Shown here in pieces: positions 40,073 to 53,374 of a stretch of 64,000 nucleotides of DNA (the first letter of the stretch is position 1; each line of letters opens with the position of its first letter). The position numbers and the translations under genes are program-made. The notes beneath the pieces were generated by a model. That model was not told the DNA's origin, made no database searches, and saw only the letters and a list, made by a program, of their open reading frames with translations. This DNA is from Ferribacterium limneticum (lineage in GTDB: Bacteria; Pseudomonadota; Gammaproteobacteria; Burkholderiales; Rhodocyclaceae): NCBI RefSeq assembly GCF_020510585.1, contig NZ_CP075190.1:1-64000 (forward strand), written 5' to 3'.

Positions 40073-41056
40073 ATGAAGATTCAGGAATCGAACGTTCAAC
40101 TGTCGGCTACTCACGAAGCCACGCGTAGCCATTCGCTGGAGACGACCACGGAGCGAGAGTTTCGGGGCATTTTCGATCATTTGGCGCTGCGCCCGGATGA
40201 GGGGCGGATGGCCGAGCGACAGAACTTCCAGAAGCTTTTGCAATCGCTGATCGATGCGATCATGGCGGCAATGGATGGCAAGAAAGTCGAGGAAAAGTTT
40301 GCCGCCGGCGAAACGGTGCCGGCTCAGCCGGCAGTGGCCAAAAGCGGCCCCGAAATCGGCTGGCAGCGGACGATCCGGGAAAGCGTAACCGAGTCTGAAA
40401 AGACCACGGTGTGTGGCAACGGCAAGGTGACGACCTGCGATGGCAAAGTGATTGAATTCGATTACGCGCTGGCCATGGAGCGCAATTACGCCAGCGAGAA
40501 GGTCGAAGAAGAGAGCGGCACAGTCAAGCTGAGTGATCCGTTGATGCTCAGTTTCAACGGCATGGCCTGCGAGCTGACCGAGGATTGCATCAGCTTCGAT
40601 CTGAATGCCGATGGCACTGCCGAGCAGATTCCCGGCATCGGCAAGGGTAGCGGCTATCTGGTTCTGGACCGGAACGGCAACGGCAAGGCGGACGATGGCA
40701 GTGAATTGTTCGGCGTGGCCAGCGGCAATGGTTTCGCCGACCTGGCCAAACTCGATAGCGACCAGAACGGCTGGGTCGATGAGGCCGACGCCGCTTTCAG
40801 CCAGCTCGGCATATGGTCGGGCGACGGTTTCGGCTCGCTCAAGCAGCAGGGCGTCGGGGCGCTCTTCACTTCTGCGGTCAACGCGGAATTTTCGCTAAAA
40901 ACGAAATCCAACGAACTGCTCGGGCAGATTCGGGCGGCCGGCCTTTACCTTTCCGAGGCGGGGGAGGTCGGCCACATGCAGCAGGTCGACCTCGTTGTCT
41001 CAGACTTGCCGGGGGGGTCTGAGCATCCAGAGCAGGGCCAGAAACTGGCCGCCTAG
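40073..41056 (+). CDS. Calcium-binding (EF-hand-like) protein of unknown function
   Basis: A 327-residue acidic protein starting MKIQESNVQLSATHEATRS after AAGGAG. It has no signal peptide. The C-terminal half has calcium-loop motifs: FDLNADGTAEQIP, LDRNGNGKADDGSELFG and LDSDQNGWVDEADAAF. Similar EF-hand regions occur in secreted RTX-type or cell-surface proteins, but the family is not one I can name. A strong sigma-54 promoter precedes it, suggesting control linked to motility, nitrogen or surface functions. Its 3' end overlaps the convergent MFS gene by 57 bp. Confidence 0.8.
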   Translation: MKIQESNVQLSATHEATRSHSLETTTEREFRGIFDHLALRPDEGRMAERQNFQKLLQSLIDAIMAAMDGKKVEEKFAAGETVPAQPAVAKSGPEIGWQRTIRESVTESEKTTVCGNGKVTTCDGKVIEFDYALAMERNYASEKVEEESGTVKLSDPLMLSFNGMACELTEDCISFDLNADGTAEQIPGIGKGSGYLVLDRNGNGKADDGSELFGVASGNGFADLAKLDSDQNGWVDEADAAFSQLGIWSGDGFGSLKQQGVGALFTSAVNAEFSLKTKSNELLGQIRAAGLYLSEAGEVGHMQQVDLVVSDLPGGSEHPEQGQKLAA

Positions 41057-42217
41057 GAGCGTGAAGAAGGCGGTGCGGAAAGCGGCATCGCCAGCCCAGC
41101 CTTGAGCCTGCAGCGCATCGACGAGTATCCCGATGCCCCATTGCAGGCCGAAGGCACCGGCAAATACCAGCAGATTGAGGGCGGTGTTCGCCCGCCCGGA
41201 AAGCGCCGACGGGAAGGCTTGGGCGACCAGCGAATAGGAAACGTTGGAGAGTGAAAAACAGGCGCCGAGGACAGGCCACAGCAGGTTGCCGGCGAAGGTG
41301 GGCAGGCTGCTGATCAGGGCGAGCAGGCTGATGGCGACGATCATGGAAGTGCGATAGATGGTGTCAAGCTTGATGCCGCGGTGGACCAGTCGGGTGGCGA
41401 AGAAGCCCATGAACAGGAAGCCGGCCAGCATGGCGCCGCTCATCCAGGTCAGGCGTGCGGCAATCGCCGCGCCTTCGAGCCCCTCCATTACCGTCATCCA
41501 GCGCGCTACCCAGAGGCCCTGGACGGCCATGAAGCCGCCGGTGAACCAGAAGCCCATTGGGGCGTAGCGCCAAAAATGGGTGCTGGAGAAAATGCTCTTG
41601 ACCCCCGCCAGCTGCGCGGCCAGGCCGGTGCCGCCGGTCTCACCCGACTTGTCGGGAGCGACCAACCAGATCGTGGCAGCGACGGCCAGCGTAGCCCCGG
41701 CCAAGCCGAAGGCGATTTCCTGCCAGGTGGCAAAGCCGAGTGCGAGTTCGAGAGGCTTCGAAGCGGCCAGAGCGCCAAGACCGCCCGAGGCCATGATCCA
41801 GCCGGTCAGCGAGGCTTGCCGTTCGAGCGGGAACCACTGGGCGAAAGCCTTGAAGGAGGCCATCAGGCAGGCCGAAACGCCGAGGCCGATCATGGCGCGG
41901 CCAATGGCCAGGCCGCCAAGCTCATCGGACAGCGCAAAAACGGCGGCCCCAGCGGCGGCGAAGAGCAGCAGGCCGGCCTCGACGCGACGCGGGCCGAAGC
42001 GGTCGAGCAACATGCCGAGCGGCAGCTGGGCGGCACCGAAGGCGAGAAAATAGGTGCTGGTCAGCAAGCCAAGCGCGTTGTCGCCGAGATTCAGTTCGCG
42101 GGCGAGAACCGGCCCGATGACGGCGTTGGCTGTCCGGTAAAGATAGGACAGGAAATAGCCTGCGGCAAAGGGCAGGAATAGCCTGATCCAAAGGCGGCGC
42201 GCGTCGATGTGGTTCAT
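41000..42217 (-). CDS. MFS transporter
   Basis: A 405-residue major facilitator superfamily protein with about twelve hydrophobic segments and the loop 2-3 signature GMLLDRFGPRRVE. The substrate is unknown. ATG 42217 (MNHIDARRLW) is chosen because the upstream extension overlaps the MOSC gene and lacks similarity; its start overlaps the MOSC stop by 4 bp. It is last in a minus-strand operon of methyltransferase, ROK kinase, MOSC protein and this transporter. Confidence 0.87.
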   Translation of the reverse strand: MNHIDARRLWIRLFLPFAAGYFLSYLYRTANAVIGPVLARELNLGDNALGLLTSTYFLAFGAAQLPLGMLLDRFGPRRVEAGLLLFAAAGAAVFALSDELGGLAIGRAMIGLGVSACLMASFKAFAQWFPLERQASLTGWIMASGGLGALAASKPLELALGFATWQEIAFGLAGATLAVAATIWLVAPDKSGETGGTGLAAQLAGVKSIFSSTHFWRYAPMGFWFTGGFMAVQGLWVARWMTVMEGLEGAAIAARLTWMSGAMLAGFLFMGFFATRLVHRGIKLDTIYRTSMIVAISLLALISSLPTFAGNLLWPVLGACFSLSNVSYSLVAQAFPSALSGRANTALNLLVFAGAFGLQWGIGILVDALQAQGWAGDAAFRTAFFTLLGGQFLALLWMLRPPRQV

Positions 42218-42918
42218 TGGTTCTCGGGTTTCACGTGGAACGCCACCGGCATGGGCGACGTCTTTTCTGGATTTTTTCGGAGCCATTCGACACGCGCGGT
42301 GATCTTTTGTTGCCAGTTTTTGGCGATGCCGGGACTGGCCGCGAGTTTTTCAAGGTCGGCGAGGGCGGGGCGGTGGGCCTGCCAGCACAGCATCGCTTCG
42401 GCCAGCGTGAAGCTGCCATCCGCCGCATACAGTAGTTCCAGCGTATCGCTTGGCGCCACGCGGCCGGGTTTGACGACTCGCCAGTACCAGCCGGTCAGGC
42501 GATGCTCGGCGATGAAGGCAGCCATGCCGTCGCTGGCGAAACGTTCATCGATTTTCCAGCACGGATTGCGCGGCTGGCAAACCTGCAGCTCGGCGTTGCC
42601 GAGGCGCCAGATGTCACCGATCCGGACATCGTTTTCGTCAAGTTCAGGCGTCGAGATATTTTCACCGAGGCTGCCGATAACGAGTTGTCGGGCGGCCTCC
42701 GGAAAGCGTTCGGCGAGCTTGGCGTAATGGCGCGCCGGGTAGAGGTGGACGGCTTTTTCCGGGCCACCGTGCACCCGTCGGTCGGCCTGCTCGTCGCCGA
42801 CGAAGCCTTCGGGGCCGAGTTCGAGCGGGCCGCCGGCCGGCTGCTTGTACATGCCGGTCGGGCGACCGGACTCAGGGAGCGGGCGGATGCCGCCGATGAA
42901 GAGGGAGACGTGGGCCAT
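42214..42918 (-). CDS. MOSC domain protein (YiiM type)
   Basis: MOSC domains carry sulfur or bind molybdenum cofactor; YiiM-type proteins reduce N-hydroxylated bases and protect against hydroxylaminopurine. The 234 residues show the MOSC core with GDEQADRRVHGGPEKAVHLY, a conserved cysteine in CQPRNPCWKID, and the C-terminal three-helix extension typical of YiiM. It overlaps the MFS gene by 4 bp and follows the ROK gene by 18 bp. Confidence 0.87.
   Translation of the reverse strand: MAHVSLFIGGIRPLPESGRPTGMYKQPAGGPLELGPEGFVGDEQADRRVHGGPEKAVHLYPARHYAKLAERFPEAARQLVIGSLGENISTPELDENDVRIGDIWRLGNAELQVCQPRNPCWKIDERFASDGMAAFIAEHRLTGWYWRVVKPGRVAPSDTLELLYAADGSFTLAEAMLCWQAHRPALADLEKLAASPGIAKNWQQKITARVEWLRKNPEKTSPMPVAFHVKPENQ
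42228..42241. other. parS-like centromere site 4
   Basis: GTTTCACGTGGAAC, identical to sites 1 and 2, lies in the last codons of the MOSC gene (FHVKP) just upstream of the MFS start. Confidence 0.8.
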
Positions 42919-42936
42919 GGTCGCCGGATTTTGCCA

Positions 42937-43830
42937 TCAATTCCAGAGCCATGCTGCGCCGCGCACCCCCGAGGAATCCCCATGTTTCGGCGGCAGGAAT
43001 TTTGTGCTGAATCCATCCGAAAAAATGTGCGGACGGCAAGTGTCCGGCAGGTTGCGGTAAAGCCGCTGCATGTTTGATAGCCCACCACCGATCACAATGA
43101 CTTGCGGGTCGAGGAGGTTGATGACGCCAGCCAGGGCTCGACCAAGCCGCTCTTCGTAGCGCTGCAGCGAGGCTTCGCAGCCGGCGTCGCCATCGGCAGC
43201 ACGGCGGTCGATTTCGCTGGCAGTCAGTGTTTGCCCGGTGTGGCGGCGATGGTCGGCGGCTAGCGCCGGGCCGGAAAGATAGGCTTCGGTGCAGCCGGTG
43301 CGGCCGCAGTAGCAGGGCGGCAAGGGCAGGTCGTCGCCGCTCGGCAGGGGTAGCGGATTGTGGCCCCATTCGCCGGCGATGGCGTTGGCGCCGGTCAGCA
43401 CCTGGCGCCTGATGACGATGCCGCCGCCGACGCCGGTGCCGAGAATGATGCCGAAAACGATCTCGGCATCCTGCCCGCTGCCGTCGACAGCTTCGGACAG
43501 CGCAAAGCAGTTGGCGTCGTTGGCCAGGCGGATTTCACGCTGGAGCAGGGCCTGCAAGTCGCGTTTCAGGGGCTTGCCGATCAGGCAGGTCGAGTTGGCA
43601 TTCTTGATCAGGCCGGTGGCCAGCGATTCGGCACCCGGGATGCCGATGCCGACCGTGCCCCGTTGTCCAAGGCTGTTTTCGACGCTTTCGACCAGCCCGG
43701 CGATGGACATCAGCGTCGCCAGGTAGTCGCCTTGTGGTGTCGGGATACGCTGGCGCAGCAATTCTCGGCCATCGTCGGCCAAGGCGATGATCTCGGTCTT
43801 GGTCCCGCCGAGGTCGACTCCGAGGCGCAT
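42937..43830 (-). CDS. ROK family sugar kinase
   Basis: A 297-residue ROK protein with the ATP motif GVDLGGTKTEI at the N-terminus, catalytic Asp in ANDANCFA, EWGHNPLPL, and the zinc-binding signature CYCGRTGCTEAYLSG. There is no HTH domain, so it is a kinase, not an NagC-like repressor. Fructose, glucose or N-acetylglucosamine are possible substrates; the sequence alone does not decide. Its start overlaps the methyltransferase stop (TGATG). Confidence 0.9.
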   Translation of the reverse strand: MRLGVDLGGTKTEIIALADDGRELLRQRIPTPQGDYLATLMSIAGLVESVENSLGQRGTVGIGIPGAESLATGLIKNANSTCLIGKPLKRDLQALLQREIRLANDANCFALSEAVDGSGQDAEIVFGIILGTGVGGGIVIRRQVLTGANAIAGEWGHNPLPLPSGDDLPLPPCYCGRTGCTEAYLSGPALAADHRRHTGQTLTASEIDRRAADGDAGCEASLQRYEERLGRALAGVINLLDPQVIVIGGGLSNMQRLYRNLPDTCRPHIFSDGFSTKFLPPKHGDSSGVRGAAWLWN

Positions 43831-44480
43831 CAGACGCGAACGGCGACGCCCTTGACGTTGCCGTAGGTGGTCGTCAGCGTGCGCAGGACGCTGGCGCCGG
43901 CTTCGAGCAACAGCATGAAGAGGTTGCGTTCGGTGTACAGGCAGACCGGTTGGTGTAATTCGTATTTTTTGGCAAGCGCCGGAGAGAGCTCGGCGAAACG
44001 CTGATCAATTGTCTTCTCGCCGGGGGCATAGCCTTCACCTAGTTCGGAATGCAGGCCGAGGACGGAGATATAAAGCTTGCCGCCGATCTTCAGTTTCAGC
44101 AGCAGCTTCCGGACAACGACGCGAGCTTCGTCATAGGGCATGGCGCACAGGCCACGGCGACTGATGATGATATCGAAGGGCTCGCTTGGCAGGTCGTCAG
44201 GCAGATCCGGCAGGGTGCAGGCAGTAAAGGCAATTTCGTCGCGATGTCCCGCTGCGAGAATTCTGCCCTCGATTTCCTGATGTACATCGGGATGGTCGGC
44301 AACGACAACCTGGGCACCGAGCCGGGCGAATTTGATGGCGGTTTCGCAGCGCTTGTCGGGGAGAATCAACACCGAAACACGCCGATCGAAACGATGACGC
44401 TTGACGCATTCTTCCAACGCATAGCGCTCAAGCTCGTCAGCCCCTGTCTCTAGCGGATTGGCGTTAATATTTGTTGTCAT
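43830..44480 (-). CDS. Putative SAM-dependent methyltransferase
   Basis: A 216-residue protein starting MTTNINANPLETG. The order of elements resembles a class I methyltransferase: a first strand VSVLILPDKRCETAIKF, an acidic residue after the second strand in VVVADHP, and a later stretch PFDIIISRRGL followed by KIGGKLYISVLG. The glycine-rich motif I is weak, so the assignment is moderate and the substrate unknown. It heads the minus-strand operon with ROK, MOSC and MFS genes and is divergent from the DUF1840 gene. Confidence 0.65.
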   Translation of the reverse strand: MTTNINANPLETGADELERYALEECVKRHRFDRRVSVLILPDKRCETAIKFARLGAQVVVADHPDVHQEIEGRILAAGHRDEIAFTACTLPDLPDDLPSEPFDIIISRRGLCAMPYDEARVVVRKLLLKLKIGGKLYISVLGLHSELGEGYAPGEKTIDQRFAELSPALAKKYELHQPVCLYTERNLFMLLLEAGASVLRTLTTTYGNVKGVAVRV

Positions 44481-44561
44481 GATCGTTGTCTCCCTCCGGT
44501 TCATTGTGCCCAAGGCGGGGCGGCGTGACAACCGGGAATCCATGCAGGGAAAGGAAAAACA

Positions 44562-44900
44562 ATGTTAGTCCGCTTTTATTCCAGTGAGACCGGGGAATTG
44601 CTGATGTTCGCCGAGGCGGCCCGACCGCTGTTGCAGGCGCTCGGCAAGGCAACCACGGCGCGGGGAACCTTTACGTTGGCCGAGATGGCGCCGGCCGCGC
44701 AGACCTTGCGTGAGGCGGTGAAACGGGCCGAGGCACCACCGCCGCCACCGGATGAGGACGAACGGGATGAGACGGGGAAAAAGAAGGAGCCGGTCGTCGC
44801 CATGAGCCAGCGTGCCTGGCCGTTGATCGATATGCTTGAGCGGACCGGCAAGGGCGGGCCGAAAGCGAATATCGTCTGGGAAGCGTCAGCCGATTTTTGA
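44562..44900 (+). CDS. DUF1840 family protein
   Basis: A 112-residue cytoplasmic protein starting MLVRFYSSETGELLMFAEAA, characteristic of DUF1840. It has a proline-rich acidic linker (APPPPPDEDE) in the middle. The function is unknown. It is a short stand-alone gene divergent from the methyltransferase and convergent with the Hpt gene (8 bp between stops). Confidence 0.8.
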   Translation: MLVRFYSSETGELLMFAEAARPLLQALGKATTARGTFTLAEMAPAAQTLREAVKRAEAPPPPPDEDERDETGKKKEPVVAMSQRAWPLIDMLERTGKGGPKANIVWEASADF

Positions 44901-44908
44901 AAATGCGG

Positions 44909-45283
44909 TCAGGTGGTCGATTCGATGCCGAAGCCGACCGCTATTCCATCGATAACCGTGCGCAGATCTTGTTCAAATTTGGCGAACACGGCAGCGGAAG
45001 GTGTTTGGCCGTCGCGTAATACTTGTTCGAGGTCTTTGGCCGCGTTTTGCAGGTCCCGGGCACCGATTGTTCCGGCTAGTCCCTTGGCGCTGTGGGCGTG
45101 CCGTTCAGCACTCTCGAAATCCCCGCTGGCCAGCGTGGCGTGAATGAGCAGTGGGGCGTCGATCAGACGGGCGTGAAAATCGCGCAGGATTTTTTCGTAA
45201 AGCGCCGGCTTGTTCATCATGCGTCTGAGACCGTCGGCCTTGTCGATGCCGGGCAGGTCCGGCAGTCCGTCACCGGAAGTCAT
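44909..45283 (-). CDS. Stand-alone Hpt phosphotransfer protein
   Basis: A 124-residue four-helix Hpt domain with the phospho-accepting histidine in HAHSAKGLAGTIGA. I place the start at ATG 45283 (MTSGDGLPDLPG), seven bases after GGAGAG; a longer frame to 45382 lacks similarity. Free Hpt proteins shuttle phosphate between hybrid kinases and response regulators. The nearest candidates here are the large hybrid kinase at 7867-12186 and the CheZ-like neighbour, but no link is proven. Confidence 0.8.
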   Translation of the reverse strand: MTSGDGLPDLPGIDKADGLRRMMNKPALYEKILRDFHARLIDAPLLIHATLASGDFESAERHAHSAKGLAGTIGARDLQNAAKDLEQVLRDGQTPSAAVFAKFEQDLRTVIDGIAVGFGIESTT

Positions 45284-45407
45284 GAACGTGCTCTCCGGTA
45301 TCGGCAGGGGGCTTCCAGTGCATTCATTTCGGGTATCCCGGTATCCTGTGTTCGACATCTTCATGTTAGCGTCATTGAGCACTTACTTCAATGTGGGAGT
45401 ACCCTGC

Positions 45408-45977
45408 CTAGAAAAGTTCGATGTCGTCGCTCTTTTCCTTCATTTCCGCCATGAACTTGTCGACGGCTTCCTGCACCGGCATGCCTCGCATGACCGCTTC
45501 GAACATGGCGATTTCCTCGCGCGTCGTATATTTGGTCCGGATCTTGTCCTGCAGCGAAACCCATTCGCCGGGGTTGTACAGGCGCCGACCATCGGCCACC
45601 AAATCGCTCAGGTCGCCGAGGCTGATGCCGACATGGGCCAGACGCTGGACCAGCTTGTCGTAGAACTGGAAGGCGATAATGGCCTGATGGACCATGCCGG
45701 AAACGTGTTCGGAAACGCCACTGAGACTTTGTTTGGCGACGCCGACTTCGCCGTGGTCGGGCAGGGTCTGGATGGTGTCGGAAATCGTCCGCATGTAGCT
45801 GGCCATGGTCGTGAAGGAATCGGTCAGCACCTCGACCGAGCTGTCGCTGTCCTTCATCGCGGCTTCGATCTGGACGGCGGAGAGTTCGAGCATCAGTACG
45901 GTTTCGCGGACCTGACTCCAGTTCAGATCGGGCATGTGGGCGCTGGTGCCGCGCGGATGGATAAGCTCTTTACTCAT
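45408..45977 (-). CDS. Putative CheZ-like phosphatase / chemotaxis-associated helical protein
   Basis: A 189-residue, largely helical protein. The stretch AFQFYDKLVQRLAHV resembles the CheZ active site, where an Asp and a Gln four residues later (D-x3-Q) dephosphorylate CheY-P; here the match is DKLVQ. The C-terminal tail is acidic (EKSDDIELF), like the CheY-binding end of CheZ. No che genes are adjacent, but an Hpt gene lies 124 bp downstream on the same strand. The assignment is inferred from motif and shape; a plain hypothetical protein is the alternative. Confidence 0.5.
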   Translation of the reverse strand: MSKELIHPRGTSAHMPDLNWSQVRETVLMLELSAVQIEAAMKDSDSSVEVLTDSFTTMASYMRTISDTIQTLPDHGEVGVAKQSLSGVSEHVSGMVHQAIIAFQFYDKLVQRLAHVGISLGDLSDLVADGRRLYNPGEWVSLQDKIRTKYTTREEIAMFEAVMRGMPVQEAVDKFMAEMKEKSDDIELF

Positions 45978-46086
45978 TGTTTTGCTCCCCTGGCTGGCCG
46001 GAAACTATAGCGCAAAAGTTGCCGGCGGTTCCATGGTCGCAGCGGCTTTCCCGCTCGGACTGGCGACTTGGCGCGATAATCGGCCC

Positions 46087-46800
46087 ATGGTTTTCAAGTA
46101 CGTTTTCATTTTTGCCGTTTTTTTCCGGTTGACCGCAGCAATTGCCGCACCGCCACTGATTGCCATCGATGTCGGCCACGGTGGCGGCGATGGCGGGGCG
46201 ACGAGCGCTCGCGGCCGTCCGGAATTCGCCTTCAACCGGGAATTCGCCGGGGTTCTTGCCGGGATCATGCGCGAGCGCGGTCAGGGCGTGCGTGAAGTCA
46301 ATTTTGCCGGCGACATCGGCCGCCTGATCGCCCGACCCGAGCAGGCGGCGGGCAGCGATTTTTTCATCTCGATCCACCATGACTCGATTGACCAGTCATG
46401 GCTCAAACCATGGGTGTGGGAGGGGAGCGAGCAGACTTACACCGAGGTCAAGCGCGGCTATGGGATTTTCGTTTCGGCGCAGAATCCGGATCCGGAAACC
46501 AGCCTGCGTTGCGCGTCGAGCATCGGCGCCATGCTGCGTCGGGCGGGCTTTACGCCGTCGACCTGGCACGGCCGCCGGCATCTGGCGGCCGATGCGGAAA
46601 ACGGTGTCTGGTATTACGACAACCTCGTCGTGCTCTACCGGACGAGCTTGCCGGCCGTTCTCTTCGAGGCCGGCGTCATCAAGCACAAGGAAGAGGAACT
46701 GGAACTGGCCGATCCCGTGCGTCAGGCCAGGATGGCCGATGCGTTGGCGACCGGCATCGCCGCCTGCCTGTTCGTTACAGGAAAATCGGCTCAGGAGTGA
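46087..46800 (+). CDS. N-acetylmuramoyl-L-alanine amidase (Amidase_3)
   Basis: This type of zinc amidase cleaves the bond between MurNAc and the peptide stem. From ATG 46087 the protein has 237 residues, with an N-terminal signal ([20 protein letters not shown]) and the Amidase_3 domain: [22 protein letters not shown] and a C-terminal [12 protein letters not shown]. It is shorter than AmiC, with no AMIN domain. The region encoding the signal peptide contains USS-like copy 6. The 3' end overlaps murB by 26 bp, convergent. Confidence 0.9.
   Translation: MVFKYVFIFAVFFRLTAAIAAPPLIAIDVGHGGGDGGATSARGRPEFAFNREFAGVLAGIMRERGQGVREVNFAGDIGRLIARPEQAAGSDFFISIHHDSIDQSWLKPWVWEGSEQTYTEVKRGYGIFVSAQNPDPETSLRCASSIGAMLRRAGFTPSTWHGRRHLAADAENGVWYYDNLVVLYRTSLPAVLFEAGVIKHKEEELELADPVRQARMADALATGIAACLFVTGKSAQE
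46104..46138 (-). repeat. USS-like dispersed motif, copy 6
   Basis: The minus strand reads CTGCGGTCAACCGG, an A-run of seven, then CGGCAAAAATGAAAACG. It lies in the signal-peptide codons of the amidase (FFRLTAAI) on the non-coding strand. Confidence 0.8.
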
Positions 46801-47788
46801 GGGCGACGCCGAATTTGGCTTTTACGTCGGCCTGAACCGCGGCCATCGTGCGCTTCACGTCGTCACCTGTTGCCCCGCCGCGATTGACCAGGACCAGCGC
46901 CTGCTTTTCGTACATGCCGACCGGGCCGAGATTCTTGCCCTTCCAGCCGGCCTGCTCGATGAGCCAGCCGGCCGCCAGTTTGACCCGGCCATCGGGTTGC
47001 GGGTAGCGCGGCAGCGTCGGGAAATCGGCGGCCAGCGCCTCGGCCAGCGCCGGCTCGACAACCGGATTATGGAAAAAACTGCCCGTGTTCGGAATGATCG
47101 CCGGATCGGGCAACTTGCGCTGGCGGACGGCGATGATGGCGTTGGCGACATCCTGCGCTGTCGGCGTGGCGATCTTTTGCGCCGCCAGTTCCTGATTCAC
47201 GTCGGCATAACGCAGGTTGGGCGTCCATGCTTTCGGGAGTCGGAAAATGACTGAGGTGATCGCCATCCGCCCGTTCAAATGCCAGCCTTCCTGCTTGAAA
47301 ACGCTGTCGCGATAGCCAAAACGGCAGTTGCTACGGTCAACCGGAAAAAACACCTGTTTTTGAAAGTCCCAGGCGGTCAGCGAATGGAAGCACTCGCCGA
47401 CTTCCAGCCCGTAGGCGCCGATATTCTGGATCGGCGCCGCGCCGACCGTGCCGGGAATCAGACTGAGGTTCTCCAGCCCCGGCCAGCCTTGCTGCACGGT
47501 CCATTGCACGAAGTCGTGCCAGTTCTCGCCGGCCCCGGCTTCGATGTAGAAGGCCTCGCCATCTTCCTTCAGCAAACGCTTGCCGGGAATGGCCATGTGC
47601 AGGACAAGGCCATCGAAATCGCCGGTCAGCACCAGATTGCTCCCAGCGCCGAGGATGAAGCGGGTTTGGCCGGCCAGCTCAGGCGCCGCCAGTTGTTCGG
47701 GGGCGGTGATTTTTTGGTAGGCAGCCGCCTGGCCGGGCAGGGCCAGGGTGTTGAAGGGGGTCAGGTCGACGTTCAGGGCGGAATTCAT
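46775..47788 (-). CDS. murB: UDP-N-acetylenolpyruvoylglucosamine reductase
   Basis: MurB reduces the enolpyruvyl group to give UDP-MurNAc in peptidoglycan synthesis. ATG 47788 ([19 protein letters not shown]) gives 337 residues, a normal length for the E. coli-like type I protein. FAD-binding and catalytic motifs are visible: [29 protein letters not shown] and [11 protein letters not shown] (catalytic Ser). The open frame upstream of this ATG overlaps the divergent ABC transporter gene and is not coding. USS-like copy 7 lies within. Confidence 0.96.
   Translation of the reverse strand: MNSALNVDLTPFNTLALPGQAAAYQKITAPEQLAAPELAGQTRFILGAGSNLVLTGDFDGLVLHMAIPGKRLLKEDGEAFYIEAGAGENWHDFVQWTVQQGWPGLENLSLIPGTVGAAPIQNIGAYGLEVGECFHSLTAWDFQKQVFFPVDRSNCRFGYRDSVFKQEGWHLNGRMAITSVIFRLPKAWTPNLRYADVNQELAAQKIATPTAQDVANAIIAVRQRKLPDPAIIPNTGSFFHNPVVEPALAEALAADFPTLPRYPQPDGRVKLAAGWLIEQAGWKGKNLGPVGMYEKQALVLVNRGGATGDDVKRTMAAVQADVKAKFGVALTPEPIFL
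47331..47368 (+). repeat. USS-like dispersed motif, copy 7
   Basis: CTACGGTCAACCGGAAAAAA is the clearest core-plus-A-run in the window, followed by CACCTGTTTTTGAAAG. It lies in murB on the non-coding strand; the gene reads [10 protein letters not shown]. Confidence 0.85.
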
Positions 47789-47938
47789 AGGCGGGATTTT
47801 CGTCGATTTCGGGCCTTGTTTGGGGTTTGCCTGGCGTTCGCTTGGCGGCTTGACCAGGGCATAACCCTGAGAGTAAAACATGATCAACAGACGGGAACCG
47901 ATTTCCGGCCCGCCTGGACAGACCACGGCGATCAAACA

Positions 47939-49657
47939 ATGAAGCCTCCTGACCGGCATCTCTGGCACCGATTCTGGGCCATAGCCTCGCCTTACTGGCG
48001 TCTGGATGAAAAGCTCAAGGCCTGGGGATTGCTCACCCTGCTTGTTCTGCTGCTGCTTGGCCAGACCCGCTTTGCCGTTCTGTTCAACGAGCAGACCGGG
48101 GAATTCACCTCGGCGCTGGCGGCGCGCGACGAGGAGCGTTTCTGGACGTCGATCAAGTTTTGTCTGTGGCTTCTGATCGCTGCCGTACCGATTTACGCCC
48201 TTTATTATTTCGTCCGGGACACGCTGGGTATCCACTGGCGGCGCTGGCTGACCCACCGCTTTCTCGACAGCTATTTCAGCCACCGGCATTTCTACGAACT
48301 GAATGCCAATGCCGGCATCGACAATCCCGATCAGCGCGTCGCCGAAGACATCAATACCTTCACCCAGCGCTCGCTCTATTTCCTGCTCATTTTCATCGGC
48401 TCGGTGCTGCAACTGGTCGCTTTCAGCACCGTGCTGTGGTCGATTTCGCGTGAGCTGGTCTATTTCCTGATCTTCTACGCCACGGCCGGCACCCTGGTGA
48501 CCATTTTCGTCTTCGGCAACCGGCTGATGAACCTCAATTTCCATCAGTTACGCCGCGAGGCCGATTTTCGCTTCAGCCTCGTGCGCATTCGCGAAAATGC
48601 CGAATCGATTGCCCTGTACCGTGGCGAAGGGCAGGAACTGCAGCAGGTAAGGCAGCGTTTCGCCGCCGCCTTCAAGAATTTCAAGCGCCTGATTCGCAGC
48701 CAGCTTGGGCTCAATTTCTTCCAGCACGCCTACGGCCTGGCGACCATTGTTCTGCCCAGCGCCATCATCGCCTCGCGGGTGCTCTCGGGCGAGCTCGAAG
48801 TAGGGCGGGCGATCCAGGCCGCCGGTGCCTTTGCCGCCGTGCTCGCCGCCTTCTCGCTGATCGTCGAGAATTTCGAGAGCCTGAGCCGCTTTGCAGCTGG
48901 TGTCGACCGGCTCGATGCCCTGGCCCGCTTCCTTCCCGGCCATCCGTCCGGGCATGCCGGCAATGCCAGCACCATCCTGTCGGTTGATGCCGCGCACCTG
49001 ACTCTTGATAACGTCACCCTGCAGACGCCCAACTACGAGCGAACGCTGATCCAGAATCTGTCCATCGACATCCGGCCCGGTGAAAACCTGATGATTGTCG
49101 GCCAGAGCGGTAGCGGCAAAAGCTCGCTGCTGCGCGCCATTGCCGGCCTCTGGTACGCCGGCAGCGGCACCATTTTCCGGCCGCCGCCCAACGACATCCT
49201 GTTTCTGCCCCAGCAGCCCTACATGCTGCTCGGCACCCTGCGCAGTCAGCTGCTCTACCCGCACAAGGGCCGTTCGTTTTCCGATGCGCAACTGCTCAAG
49301 GTGCTGGAAAGGGTGAATCTGCCCGATCTGGCCAACCGCTTTGGCGGGCTGGATACCGAGATGGACTGGCAAAAAGTGCTGTCAGTCGGTGAGCAGCAAC
49401 GTCTGGCCTTTGCCCGTATCCTGCTCAGCAAACCCCGCTTCGCCATTCTCGACGAAGCGACCAGCGCCCTCGACAGCGCCAACGAGACGGCGCTTTACCA
49501 GCAGCTACTGCAAATGAATACGACGCTGATCAGCGTTGCCCACCGCCCGGCCATCCTCAAATACCACAAGCAGGTGCTTGAGCTGGTTGGCGATACCCGG
49601 TGGCAGTTCTACGCTGCCGAGGCGTATTGCTTCAAGCCGGACGACGCCGATAATTAG
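47939..49657 (+). CDS. ABC transporter with fused permease and ATPase, SbmA/YddA-like
   Basis: A 572-residue half-transporter. The N-terminal membrane domain has about five or six hydrophobic segments (first at residues 28-45) and contains the SbmA/BacA-like stretch [13 protein letters not shown]. The C-terminal ATPase has Walker [10 protein letters not shown], the signature [13 protein letters not shown] and Walker [13 protein letters not shown]. Relatives handle antimicrobial peptides, vitamin B12 or unknown substrates. The start is ATG 47939, divergent from murB. It converges with metH, whose product uses B12; a B12-related substrate is possible but unproven. Confidence 0.85.
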   Translation: MKPPDRHLWHRFWAIASPYWRLDEKLKAWGLLTLLVLLLLGQTRFAVLFNEQTGEFTSALAARDEERFWTSIKFCLWLLIAAVPIYALYYFVRDTLGIHWRRWLTHRFLDSYFSHRHFYELNANAGIDNPDQRVAEDINTFTQRSLYFLLIFIGSVLQLVAFSTVLWSISRELVYFLIFYATAGTLVTIFVFGNRLMNLNFHQLRREADFRFSLVRIRENAESIALYRGEGQELQQVRQRFAAAFKNFKRLIRSQLGLNFFQHAYGLATIVLPSAIIASRVLSGELEVGRAIQAAGAFAAVLAAFSLIVENFESLSRFAAGVDRLDALARFLPGHPSGHAGNASTILSVDAAHLTLDNVTLQTPNYERTLIQNLSIDIRPGENLMIVGQSGSGKSSLLRAIAGLWYAGSGTIFRPPPNDILFLPQQPYMLLGTLRSQLLYPHKGRSFSDAQLLKVLERVNLPDLANRFGGLDTEMDWQKVLSVGEQQRLAFARILLSKPRFAILDEATSALDSANETALYQQLLQMNTTLISVAHRPAILKYHKQVLELVGDTRWQFYAAEAYCFKPDDADN

Positions 49658-49675
49658 GCATCGTCCGTTTGAGAA

Positions 49676-53338
<3,663 letters not shown>

Positions 53339-53374
53339 GGATCACCTCGGCAAAGCAAAATTACGCCGGGCACG

